A stretch of 15,950 nt of DNA from positions 1 through 15,950 of the forward strand of contig JALUMZ010000029.1 in the NCBI GenBank assembly GCA_027055635.1. The letters are read 5' to 3'. Numbering within the stretch: the stretch's first letter is position 1; each line of letters begins with the position of its first letter. The DNA is from Campylobacteraceae bacterium (GTDB lineage: Bacteria > Campylobacterota > Campylobacteria > Campylobacterales > Sulfurospirillaceae). The translations under genes were made by a program, and so were the position numbers. This document shows positions 1-7,716 of the stretch, in pieces. Under the pieces are notes generated by a model, which saw nothing but the letters and a program-made list of their open reading frames with translations, did not search any database and was not told the DNA's origin.

Positions 1-816
1 GTTCAAGATGTCCAAAAAAATACAAATGAGATAGTTGAAAATATAAATGAAATAGTTGAAATGATGCATGGGGCAAAAGAAAATTCAGAACAATTGAATC
101 AAAATGTGGATGAAATAAGCAATGTTATAGCACTTATCAAAGATATATCTGATCAAACAAATTTATTGGCTCTAAATGCAGCTATAGAGGCAGCAAGAGC
201 CGGTGAACACGGGAGAGGTTTTGCTGTAGTTGCTGATGAAGTTAGAAAACTTGCCGAGAGAACTCAGAAAGCTACGCAAGAAGTTGAAATGAATATAAAT
301 ATTTTGAGGCAAAATTCAAATGCTATGTTAGAAAGTAGTGAAAAAACCCAGAATTATACCACTTCATCATCGCAAAAATTAGAAGAGTTTACACAAACTT
401 TAAGTCATCTTATAGAGAACTCAAAAGCTACTAAAGTTAAAAACGAATTTGTTGCACATGAGCTCCAAATGACACTTGCAAAAATAGACCATATTGTTTT
501 TAAAACAAAAGGATATTTAGCTACTTTCAAAGAAGATATAAGCTTCAATCCGGCAGATGCAAGTACTTGCAGATTTGGCAAATGGTATAGTGACGAAGGA
601 AAGCAAGAATTAGACGCATATAAAGGTTACATGAATGTGTTAAGACCACATAAAGCTGTGCATGATGATGTGATTAAAGTAGCTTCTATTCTAAAGTCTA
701 ATGATGTAGTCCAAAGAGCAGAAGAGGTAAAAAAATTATTTGATAGTATAGAAAAAGATTCAAATGAGTTATTTGATTTGTTAGATAAATTAACAGATGA
801 AAAAAGAGAATCTTAA
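1..816 (+). CDS. Methyl-accepting chemotaxis protein with C-terminal CZB domain (5' partial)
   Basis: The reading frame is open from base 1, so the N terminus, including any sensor domain or membrane segments, lies outside the window; the visible part is 271 residues. It carries the MCP signalling hairpin tip, with recognisable pieces such as DQTNLLALNAAIEAARAGE and GRGFAVVADEVRKLAERT, the region that contacts CheA and CheW. After the descending coiled coil comes a chemoreceptor zinc-binding (CZB) domain at about residues 145-255. The four expected zinc ligands are present: H164 (in KIDH), C190 (in CRFGKW), H217 and H221 (in PHKAVH). In this family the Cys-bound zinc is linked to sensing of zinc or of oxidants such as HOCl (H. 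pylori TlpD is the known case), so a redox or metal role is inferred here. The stop overlaps the end of the convergent lnt gene by 4 bases. Family assignment is very secure; the ligand is unknown. Confidence 0.95.
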   Translation, partial: VQDVQKNTNEIVENINEIVEMMHGAKENSEQLNQNVDEISNVIALIKDISDQTNLLALNAAIEAARAGEHGRGFAVVADEVRKLAERTQKATQEVEMNINILRQNSNAMLESSEKTQNYTTSSSQKLEEFTQTLSHLIENSKATKVKNEFVAHELQMTLAKIDHIVFKTKGYLATFKEDISFNPADASTCRFGKWYSDEGKQELDAYKGYMNVLRPHKAVHDDVIKVASILKSNDVVQRAEEVKKLFDSIEKDSNELFDLLDKLTDEKRES

Positions 817-2093
817 CGGGGATTGATAACCCCACTGATACCACCATTTGCGCTATGATATATGGTGGTATCGTATCTTTTGGCATAAAATCTAAGCAGT
901 AGATGTTGCAGAGTTGGTTCGATTGAGGGTTTGAACCAGGCGTTATTGCTGATGGCTATCATTCTTTTTGGAGTGTTTTTGAAGAGTTTGTCTGTTGTTG
1001 CTTCAAAGCAGATGGCACTTCTGAATTTTATCCCTTTTATGTCAAAGTTTTGTGGAGTTTTGGCTTTGGAATAATCACTTGCAGAGTTAAAAAATATCTT
1101 ATTTATAAATTTGTTTAAAAAATCAGGAAGCGGTATCTCCTCACCAAAGGGTACAAGTGTGATTTTATGGGCGATTTGCATATTTCCATTTTCAAAAAAG
1201 TATGAAGAGTTGTAGATTTTATGGTTTTGATAAGTTAGCCCGCCGGTTACTATTGAAATTTTTTTGGAGATGTTTTTTAATTTTTCTATCTCATCTGGGT
1301 GTAGGTTTAGATATTGCGGAAAAGCGCTCTCTGGTAGTATGATTAAATCATATTTTTTTGAAATAGCATCAAATATATCTCTAAAATTTTGTTTCACCAA
1401 GCTCTTTTCAAACTTAGGATTCCATTTATTATCTTGATTGATATTTGATTTTATTATCTCTACATGTAGAGGTATCTTTTCAGTTTTTAGTGAAGGTTGG
1501 TATAAACAAAAGATAAAAAATATCAAAGACAAGAGTTTATATCGTTTTGGCAATCTGTTAAGTAAGACCATCCCAATTAAGAATAGCGCATAAAAAAGAA
1601 TTTGTGTATTAAAATAACTATCAATCAGGCTTAATTCCAGTTTGAGCCAGTTAAATCCAAATGGAGAAAAAAAACTGAGCGAAAAAATCAAAACAGCTTT
1701 AATGCATGTGTTATCAAAAATTGCTATTACCCTAAAGATAAATCCATAAATAAGGGCGATACCGATAATCACAAAAGGGATTAAAAAGTCTAGATGGTAG
1801 TATCTAAAACTAAGGCTTATCCAGTAAAACCAAAAGATACCTATAAAAAATCCACCCCAAAAAAATTCATATTTGTTTGCTTTGAGTAACAGATAAAAAC
1901 CCAATATGGCAAATACTGAGTTTAATAATTTCAAATATATATGAAAATATCCAAGATATATGAAAACAGATAGGCAAAAAGCTATAACAAAGCCTTTTAT
2001 TATGTAAGAAATGGTAAAATAATCTCTTAAAATTTTTACATAAAAGGATTTACATGCAAGGCGGTTCAAATATGTTGACTTCGTTATTACCAT
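813..2093 (-). CDS. lnt: Apolipoprotein N-acyltransferase (Lnt)
   Basis: Lnt transfers the third acyl chain from a phospholipid to the N-terminal cysteine of lipoproteins at the outer face of the inner membrane. The N-terminal half is a run of hydrophobic segments. A carbon-nitrogen hydrolase domain follows from about residue 205. Numbered from the ATG at 2093, the Glu-Lys-Cys triad is E255 (LPESAF), K310 (HKITLVPFGEE) and C362 (AICFEA). The protein ends at ANGGISGVINPR, so it lacks the C-terminal membrane helix of E. coli Lnt (about 512 residues); from memory, Campylobacter and Helicobacter Lnts are similarly short. The start is uncertain. The ATG at 2093 is the only in-frame ATG before the first membrane segment but lies 40 bases inside divergent yajC and lacks a clear ribosome site; TTG at 2069 is another option, and a rare ATT or ATA codon nearer 2000 is possible. 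The first membrane helix begins around IIKGFVIAF, so the 30 residues before it may not be translated. Confidence 0.92.
   Translation of the reverse strand: MVITKSTYLNRLACKSFYVKILRDYFTISYIIKGFVIAFCLSVFIYLGYFHIYLKLLNSVFAILGFYLLLKANKYEFFWGGFFIGIFWFYWISLSFRYYHLDFLIPFVIIGIALIYGFIFRVIAIFDNTCIKAVLIFSLSFFSPFGFNWLKLELSLIDSYFNTQILFYALFLIGMVLLNRLPKRYKLLSLIFFIFCLYQPSLKTEKIPLHVEIIKSNINQDNKWNPKFEKSLVKQNFRDIFDAISKKYDLIILPESAFPQYLNLHPDEIEKLKNISKKISIVTGGLTYQNHKIYNSSYFFENGNMQIAHKITLVPFGEEIPLPDFLNKFINKIFFNSASDYSKAKTPQNFDIKGIKFRSAICFEATTDKLFKNTPKRMIAISNNAWFKPSIEPTLQHLLLRFYAKRYDTTIYHSANGGISGVINPR
837..872 (+). terminator. Perfect 11-bp inverted repeat just downstream of the chemoreceptor, inside the 3' end of lnt
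   Basis: GATACCACCAT (837-847) and ATGGTGGTATC (862-872) are exact reverse complements separated by a 14-base loop. On the + strand the stem is followed by GTATCTTTT, a modest U-rich tail. This could terminate chemoreceptor transcription about 20 bases after its stop codon. The whole element lies within lnt codons on the other strand (the conserved ANGGISG region), so the repeat may be partly a coincidence of coding constraint. A shorter GGGG...CCCC repeat at 818-833 sits next to it, and on the minus strand it is followed, after the lnt stop, by a T-rich run ending in six Ts. Terminator function is inference. Confidence 0.35.
2012..2020 (+). promoter_or_regulatory. Possible extended -10 promoter for the yajC-secDF operon
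   Basis: TGGTAAAAT is an extended -10-like sequence (TGn followed by TAAAAT) about 34 bases upstream of the yajC ATG, in the AT-rich region between the divergent lnt and yajC genes. Campylobacterota sigma-70 promoters usually rely on the -10 and on periodic A/T signals rather than a clear -35, which fits. If it is used, transcription would start near 2027. This is a motif match only. Confidence 0.4.
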
Positions 2094-2326
2094 TGATCGT
2101 ACTTTTCGCGATTTTTTATTTTTTGGTTATAAGGCCTCAACAAAAACAAGCAAAGCAACACAAGGATATGATCGCAGGTCTCAAGAAGGGAGACAAGGTT
2201 ATCACAAATGGTGGACTTATTTGTCAAGTTGTTAAGCCAGAAGAGAATTTTATCAAAGTTTCACTTAATAATGAAGTAACTGTTAAAATCTCAAAAGAGT
2301 ATATAGCAAAGAAAATAGATGAGTAA
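2054..2326 (+). CDS. yajC: Sec translocon accessory protein YajC
   Basis: A 90-residue inner-membrane protein with one N-terminal membrane helix at about residues 8-26, followed at once by the family signature FLVIRPQQKQ and a small cytoplasmic domain (KKGDKVITNGG, IKVSLNNEVTVKIS). YajC associates with SecD-SecF and the SecYEG translocon. The ATG at 2054 is preceded by AAGGA (2044-2048) at a good 5-base distance; a second in-frame ATG at 2072 would leave only one residue before the helix and is less likely. The gene opens the co-directional block and overlaps secD by 8 bases, which suggests translational coupling. It diverges from lnt, whose longest possible reading frame overlaps its first 40 bases. 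Confidence 0.96.
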   Translation: MQGGSNMLTSLLPLIVLFAIFYFLVIRPQQKQAKQHKDMIAGLKKGDKVITNGGLICQVVKPEENFIKVSLNNEVTVKISKEYIAKKIDE

Positions 2327-3899
2327 AGGTGGATTAAATTACCGCTTGGTGATTTTTTTCATTGCAATTGTATTTGGGGTTGGCTTCTCTTTGCCAACCT
2401 TTTTGCAAACCGATAAAGGTGCCAAGATATCCTTGGGACTTGATCTTCAAGGTGGTTTGCATATGCTTCTAGGTGTAAAGACTGATGAAGCTATAAAATC
2501 AAAGATGAAATCAATCGCTTCAAGTATAAAGTTTTTTACGGACAATAATGACATAGTTATAGATGATCTAAGAGTAAAGGATGATTTAGTATCATTTACA
2601 CTTTTAGACGGAGATGAAGAGAAAAATCTAGATACCATGATCGATAAAATTCCAGGTATTCAAGTTAAAAAAGATAAACTCTCTTATGTTTTGAGTTTAA
2701 GTGATAAAGAGAAAGCTGCAACCAAAAAATTTGCTATCTCGCAAGCAGTTGAAACCATAAGAAACAGACTTGATCAGTTTGGACTCAGTGAACCAAATGT
2801 AGCTAAGCAGGGAGTTGACAAGATACTCGTTGAACTTCCGGGTATAAAAACAATTGAGCAGGAAAAAAGAGCAAGGGAGCTTATAGCAAAAGCTGCACAT
2901 CTTCAGCTAATGGCGATAGACGAAAAGCGAGCAGATCAGGCAAACACTATGAGTGAAGATGAAGCTGCCAGTTATGGCGATGTGATTTTGCCAGATTCTA
3001 GAACTCCAAAGATAAAACATATAGTAAAAAGTGTGCCTATACTAGATGGTAGTATGCTGACAGATGCAAAAGTAGGCTTTAGCAATATGAACCAGCCTGT
3101 TATCAACTTTACACTAAATAGTGAGGGAGCCAAGATATTTGGTGACTTTACAGCTAAAAATGTTGGAAATCATCTTGCAATCGTACTTGACAATATCGTC
3201 TATTCTGCCCCTGTTATCAGAGAGAGAATAGGTGGAGGAAGTGGTCAGATAAGTGGAGGTTTTACAGTGAAAGAGGCTCATGATGTGGCTATTGCTCTTA
3301 GGAGTGGTGCACTTTTGGCTCCTGTGAAATTGCTTGAAAAAAGAAGTGTAGGACCAAGTCTAGGGGCTGATAGTATAAAAGCCAGCATGTTAGCACTTAT
3401 CACCGGTTTTGTTTTAGTATTTTTATTTATGATAGTTTACTATGGTATGGCTGGATTGATTGCAGATGTTGCTCTACTTGTTAACCTATTTTTGGTTATA
3501 GCCATTATGTCTCTTTTTGGTGCAACTTTGACCTTACCGGGTATGGCAGGTATCGTTCTGACAGTCGGTATGGCAGTTGATGCCAATGTTATTATTAATG
3601 AGCGGATAAGGGAACTATTTCGGGAAGGTAAAAGTGTAGCTCAAGCAGTTGAAAAGGGATATGCAAATGCCATGAGTGCTATTTTAGATGCAAATATCAC
3701 TACGCTTATAGCAGCAGTCGTACTTTACGCTTATGGAACAGGTCCTATCAAAGGATTTGCAGTTACTATGAGTATAGGTATTTTAGCTTCCATGTTGACA
3801 GCAATTTTAGGAACACATGGAATTTATCAGTATCTAATGCCAACAATTGAAAGAAGTAAACGATTGTCATTTTGGTTTGGCACAAAGAGGAGTAAGTAA
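2319..3899 (+). CDS. secD: Protein translocase subunit SecD
   Basis: SecD works with SecF to pull exported proteins through SecYEG from the periplasmic side using the proton or sodium gradient. The 526-residue protein has a first membrane helix at about 10-30, then the SecD hallmark GLDLQGG (40-46) and a large periplasmic head (about 50-340). From VGPSLG (about 344-349) onward there are five further membrane helices. The segment AVDANVIINERIRE carries the conserved membrane aspartate D421, which corresponds to the ion-coupling Asp of the family. At 526 residues it is shorter than E. coli SecD (615) but usual for this phylum. The start overlaps the yajC end (ATGAGTAA). The ribosome site is weak, so coupling to yajC translation is likely. 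The stop overlaps the secF start by one base. Confidence 0.97.
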   Translation: MSKGGLNYRLVIFFIAIVFGVGFSLPTFLQTDKGAKISLGLDLQGGLHMLLGVKTDEAIKSKMKSIASSIKFFTDNNDIVIDDLRVKDDLVSFTLLDGDEEKNLDTMIDKIPGIQVKKDKLSYVLSLSDKEKAATKKFAISQAVETIRNRLDQFGLSEPNVAKQGVDKILVELPGIKTIEQEKRARELIAKAAHLQLMAIDEKRADQANTMSEDEAASYGDVILPDSRTPKIKHIVKSVPILDGSMLTDAKVGFSNMNQPVINFTLNSEGAKIFGDFTAKNVGNHLAIVLDNIVYSAPVIRERIGGGSGQISGGFTVKEAHDVAIALRSGALLAPVKLLEKRSVGPSLGADSIKASMLALITGFVLVFLFMIVYYGMAGLIADVALLVNLFLVIAIMSLFGATLTLPGMAGIVLTVGMAVDANVIINERIRELFREGKSVAQAVEKGYANAMSAILDANITTLIAAVVLYAYGTGPIKGFAVTMSIGILASMLTAILGTHGIYQYLMPTIERSKRLSFWFGTKRSK

Positions 3900-4870
3900 T
3901 GCAGATATTTTCAAAAGATAAAACCTATGATTTTATGGGAAAAAGTAATATTTTTATATCAATTTCACTTATTCTGATGCTTGCTTCATACTTCTTTTTA
4001 TATACAAAAGGCTTAAACTACGGCATTGATTTTTCAGGCGGAACTGTTGTACAGGTAAAATACGATAAAAAAGCTCCTATCAAAAAAATAAGAGAATCTA
4101 TCGTAAAAGATAAAGCATTTGCAAATGCTACTATCACCGAATTTGGCTCACCTGATGAGATAGTAATCCGTTTTGCAACAACGAGTGGAAATGTAAGCAC
4201 AGATGCCGGAGACAAGATAAAAAATCTTCTAAAAGGCACTGGTAATTTTGAGATAAGAAGAGTCGATATTGTTGGACCAAAAGTCGGAGGTGAACTTCGA
4301 GAGAAGGGTATAATGGCTATGGTGATGTCTATACTTGCTATCTTGATCTATGTAGGATTTAGATTTGAGTGGAGATTTGCTTTGGCTTCGGTTATAGCAT
4401 TGGTTCATGATGTCTCTATCGCTATGGGGGCGATTGCGCTTTTTCAAGTAGATTTTAACCTTGATGTATTAGCTGCCCTTTTGACTCTACTTGGGTACTC
4501 CCTGAATGATACAATTATTGTTTTCGATAGGATTAGAGAGGGGATTGGAGATACAAAAGATATGAATCTTTTTAATGTTATAAACGACTCTGTTTCTAAA
4601 ACACTCTCAAGAACTATACTTACATCTTTGACAACATTTTTTGTTGTATTGACACTCTTTTTACTCGGAGGAGAGATTATATACAGCTTTAGTTTTACAC
4701 TATTGGTAGGTATAATAGTTGGAACTTACAGTTCTGTTTTTGTCGCATCTCCTATGCTTAAATGGCTAGGATTCAATCTAAGAGAGTATAAAGATAAGCA
4801 AATTGCAAAAGAGAAGAGAAGAATAGAAAAAGAGAAGATGAGAGCACAGTACGAAAAAGGTTTGGTATAG
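3899..4870 (+). CDS. secF: Protein translocase subunit SecF
   Basis: Partner of SecD in the export motor. The 323-residue protein has a first helix at about 18-37, the signature YGIDFSGGTVVQV (from residue 41), a small periplasmic domain, then VGPKVGGEL (from 125). Five more membrane helices follow at about 135-290, including LGYSLNDTIIVFDRIRE (about 198-214), which holds the conserved Asp-Arg pair. The C terminus is a Lys/Glu-rich cytoplasmic tail. The start is a TAATG overlap with secD, with GAGGAG at 3887-3892 six bases upstream, a strong site. It is followed 6 bases after its stop by a terminator-like hairpin. Confidence 0.97.
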   Translation: MQIFSKDKTYDFMGKSNIFISISLILMLASYFFLYTKGLNYGIDFSGGTVVQVKYDKKAPIKKIRESIVKDKAFANATITEFGSPDEIVIRFATTSGNVSTDAGDKIKNLLKGTGNFEIRRVDIVGPKVGGELREKGIMAMVMSILAILIYVGFRFEWRFALASVIALVHDVSIAMGAIALFQVDFNLDVLAALLTLLGYSLNDTIIVFDRIREGIGDTKDMNLFNVINDSVSKTLSRTILTSLTTFFVVLTLFLLGGEIIYSFSFTLLVGIIVGTYSSVFVASPMLKWLGFNLREYKDKQIAKEKRRIEKEKMRAQYEKGLV

Positions 4871-4876
4871 AAAAAA

Positions 4877-4902
4877 GTCAGCCTTTTTGGCTGACACTTT
4901 TT
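4877..4902 (+). terminator. Intrinsic terminator-like hairpin between secF and the downstream membrane-protein gene
   Basis: GTCAGCC (4877-4883), a TTTTT loop and GGCTGAC (4889-4895) form a perfect 7-bp stem with 5 GC pairs. It is followed by AC and then five Ts, and preceded by six As, so it could also work from the opposite strand. The U-tract runs directly into the AGGAGG Shine-Dalgarno sequence of the next gene at 4903. It probably ends or thins out secDF transcripts. Because the next genes (DUF6394-like, leuS) continue on the same strand with no clear gap for a separate promoter, it may act as a partial terminator inside the operon; that is inference. Confidence 0.75.
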
Positions 4903-4908
4903 AGGAGG
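4903..4908 (+). promoter_or_regulatory. Strong Shine-Dalgarno of the DUF6394-like gene
   Basis: AGGAGG is a full consensus ribosome-binding site, 7 bases upstream of the ATG at 4916, and it fixes that start. It directly abuts the U-tract of the terminator-like hairpin, so almost nothing of the mRNA leader lies between the two signals. Confidence 0.8.
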
Positions 4909-4915
4909 TAGAGCT

Positions 4916-5254
4916 ATGGATTGGGGAAAAGTAATATACATATTTTTTGCATTGATGAGTCTGACTACAACAGCCGGTTTTCTTTATGAAGACAACGGAA
5001 CAGCCCTCTTTATAGCTGCTAGTATAAATATTATATCCACACTACTGAAAATCGGAGTTAAAAATATCCTATCAGCTGAACTCTTTGCAAGTTCACTCGT
5101 GGCGGATTTACACTTAATTCCCGCATATATAATGTTTGAAATTAATGGAAATGTGAGGATGGCGATAGCATTTGCCATAGGAGCTATCATAGCAAATCTA
5201 TTTTCTATATCTTTAGTATTGATAGAAGCTGCAAAAACAAGAGAAGAATTTTAA
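4916..5254 (+). CDS. Small multi-pass membrane protein, DUF6394-like
   Basis: A 112-residue hydrophobic protein of unknown function. It shows hydrophobic segments at about 5-23, 29-48, 58-75 and 80-105. Segment two contains the unusual mid-membrane stretch NIISTLLKIGVKN, and ASSLVADLHLIP sits between segments two and three. I recognise it from memory as the DUF6394 family found in Campylobacterota; that match is not verified here. It is placed between secF and leuS and has a very strong ribosome site, so it is probably well expressed. It ends 11 bases before leuS. Its conserved-looking polar residues (D64, H66) could be functional, but no activity can be assigned. Confidence 0.85.
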   Translation: MDWGKVIYIFFALMSLTTTAGFLYEDNGTALFIAASINIISTLLKIGVKNILSAELFASSLVADLHLIPAYIMFEINGNVRMAIAFAIGAIIANLFSISLVLIEAAKTREEF

Positions 5255-5265
5255 TCGGAGAGAGA

Positions 5266-7716
5266 ATGGAATATAATGTTTCACAAATAGAAAAAAAGTG
5301 GCAAAAGTATTGGCTAGAACACGACTCATTTGAGCCAAGTGATGATTTTAGTAAAGAAAAGAAGTATGTCTTAAGTATGTTTCCGTACCCTAGTGGAAAG
5401 ATACATATGGGACATGTCAGAAATTATAGTATCGGCGATGCAATAGCGAGATTTAATCGCAAAGAGGGATATAATGTTCTTCACCCTATCGGCTGGGACT
5501 CTTTTGGTATGCCTGCGGAGAATGCAGCTATCAAAAACAGAACTCACCCTAAAAAATGGACTTATGAAAATATTGACTATATGAAAAGAGAGTTAAACTC
5601 TCTTGGACTCTCTTTTTCGCAAAAAAGAGAGTTTGCTACAAGCGATACACTCTATACGAAGCATGAGCAAAAAATCTTCATAGATATGTTTAAAAAAGGT
5701 TTGGTTTATCAAAAGAGTGCATCTTTAAATTGGTGTGAAACTTGTCAAACTGTTTTAGCAAATGAGCAGGTTGAGGATGGCAAATGCTGGAGATGTGATA
5801 ATGAAGTAACTCAAAAAGATATGGCGGGTTACTATCTGAAAATTACCCAATATGCTCAAGAATTACTTGATGATTTAAAAACTTTGGAAAAAGGGTGGCC
5901 GTCACAGGTTTTAACTATGCAAGAAAATTGGATAGGAAGAAGTGAAGGGTTGGAGTTTGATTTTAGCCTAAGCGATGAGTCTAAAAAGAAATTGGATGGT
6001 AATTTTGACAAATTTAAAGTTTTCACAACAAGACCAGATACGATTTATGGTGTAAGTTACTCAGCTTTAGCACCGGAGCACGCAATAGTTAAGTATTTGG
6101 TAGAGCATAAACTTTTAAGTGATGAGAAGATAAAAAAGATAAAAGATATGCAGGCTCTTAGTGCAAGAGATAAAACGATGGTTGATAAAGAGGGTCTCTA
6201 TCTCAAACTTGATGTCATTCATCCACTTACGAAGAAAAAAGTTCCCCTCTGGGTAGCAAATTTTGTCTTGATTGAGTATGGTGGTGGTGCTGTTATGGCG
6301 GTTCCTGCACATGATGAGAGAGATTTTGAATTTGCTAAAAAATATGATTTGCCTATCATTCAAAGTATAGAAAATAAAAAGCAAGAGTTTGATGGAAATT
6401 GTGCCACAACAGAGTATGGATATATGGTAAATTCCGGAGATTTTAGTGGACTTAGCAGTGATGAGGGTAAAAAAGCGATAATCAAATACTTTGAAGATAA
6501 TGGTATCGGTAAAAAAGTTGTAAATTATAAATTAAGAGACTGGGGTATAAGCAGACAAAGATATTGGGGTGCTCCTATACCCATGGTACACTGTAAAGAG
6601 TGTGGATTGGTGCCTGAGGCAGTAGAAAATCTACCTATCACACTTCCTGATGATATAGAGATAACCGGAGAGGGAAATCCTTTGCAGACTCATCCGACTT
6701 GGAAATATACAAAATGTCCTAAATGTGGTATTGATGCATTAAGAGAGACTGATACTATGGATACATTTATTCAGTCAAGCTGGTACTTTTTGAGATATAC
6801 TACTGATCCATCTTTGTGGAGAGATGAACCGTTTGATAAAAGAAGCAGTGATTATTGGATGAGTGTTGATCAGTATGTTGGTGGAATTGAGCATGCTATA
6901 CTTCACCTTTTGTATTCAAGATTTTTTACAAAAGTTTTAAGAGATATGGGCATGCAAAGTAGCAGTGAACCTTTTAAAAATCTATTGACTCAAGGTATGG
7001 TACTCAAAGATGGCTCGAAGATGAGTAAGTCAAAAGGCAATACCGTTGATCCAGATGAGATTATCAAAAGATATGGAGCAGATACGGCAAGACTTTTTAT
7101 ACTCTTTGCGGCTCCTCCTCAAAAAGAGTTAGAGTGGAATGATAGTGCAGTTGAGGGGGCTTTTAAGTTTATAAAGAGATTTGCCACTAGAGTTGATGAA
7201 GCAAACAGTTGTGAAGAGTTACCGCAGATTGAGCACTCAAAACTATCTAAAGAGTCAAAATATGCTAGAAAAAAGGTTTATGAGGCACTAAAAAAATCAA
7301 ATGAAATATACAGAGGCTCATACACTTTTAATACTCTCATAGCAGCTTCAATGGAAGCCTTAAATGCTCTAAATCAACAAAAAGACGCAGATGTGTGGAG
7401 TGAAGGCTACTATATACTCTCAAATATACTAGAGCCTATAATTCCTCATATTTGTTGGGAGATAAGTGACAAGCTTTTTGGTTTAAAGAACTTTGGTAAA
7501 ATAGAGTTAAAAGAGGAAGTTTTCAAAGAGGAGAGTATCTCCTTGGCTATAACTGTAAATGGCAAGAAAAGAGCCCAAGTGGAGGTAGATATCCAGTTGC
7601 AAAAAGATGAGATAATAACACTTGCAAAAGATGAAGTATCAAAATGGCTAGAGGGAAAGAGTATCGTAAAAGAGATATATATCCCAAATAAGCTGATAAA
7701 TTTAGTGGTCAAGTAG
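5266..7716 (+). CDS. leuS: Leucyl-tRNA synthetase
   Basis: Class I aminoacyl-tRNA synthetase that charges tRNA-Leu in the cytoplasm. The 816-residue length is normal for the bacterial enzyme. It has the HIGH-type motif as HMGH (47-50, in YPSGKIHMGHVRNYS) and KMSKS at 585-589. One Cys4 zinc-type cluster is visible at C157/C160/C174/C177, and a second Cys pair set at C443/C446 and C484/C487. The CP1 editing domain has the threonine-rich TTRPDTIYG (254-262) and AVPAHDERD with D350, the residue that binds the amino group of mischarged amino acids, so proofreading looks intact. GGAGAG lies five bases before the ATG. The stop codon abuts the ATG of the next gene (TAGATG), so the two are translationally coupled. 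Confidence 0.98.
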   Translation: MEYNVSQIEKKWQKYWLEHDSFEPSDDFSKEKKYVLSMFPYPSGKIHMGHVRNYSIGDAIARFNRKEGYNVLHPIGWDSFGMPAENAAIKNRTHPKKWTYENIDYMKRELNSLGLSFSQKREFATSDTLYTKHEQKIFIDMFKKGLVYQKSASLNWCETCQTVLANEQVEDGKCWRCDNEVTQKDMAGYYLKITQYAQELLDDLKTLEKGWPSQVLTMQENWIGRSEGLEFDFSLSDESKKKLDGNFDKFKVFTTRPDTIYGVSYSALAPEHAIVKYLVEHKLLSDEKIKKIKDMQALSARDKTMVDKEGLYLKLDVIHPLTKKKVPLWVANFVLIEYGGGAVMAVPAHDERDFEFAKKYDLPIIQSIENKKQEFDGNCATTEYGYMVNSGDFSGLSSDEGKKAIIKYFEDNGIGKKVVNYKLRDWGISRQRYWGAPIPMVHCKECGLVPEAVENLPITLPDDIEITGEGNPLQTHPTWKYTKCPKCGIDALRETDTMDTFIQSSWYFLRYTTDPSLWRDEPFDKRSSDYWMSVDQYVGGIEHAILHLLYSRFFTKVLRDMGMQSSSEPFKNLLTQGMVLKDGSKMSKSKGNTVDPDEIIKRYGADTARLFILFAAPPQKELEWNDSAVEGAFKFIKRFATRVDEANSCEELPQIEHSKLSKESKYARKKVYEALKKSNEIYRGSYTFNTLIAASMEALNALNQQKDADVWSEGYYILSNILEPIIPHICWEISDKLFGLKNFGKIELKEEVFKEESISLAITVNGKKRAQVEVDIQLQKDEIITLAKDEVSKWLEGKSIVKEIYIPNKLINLVVK

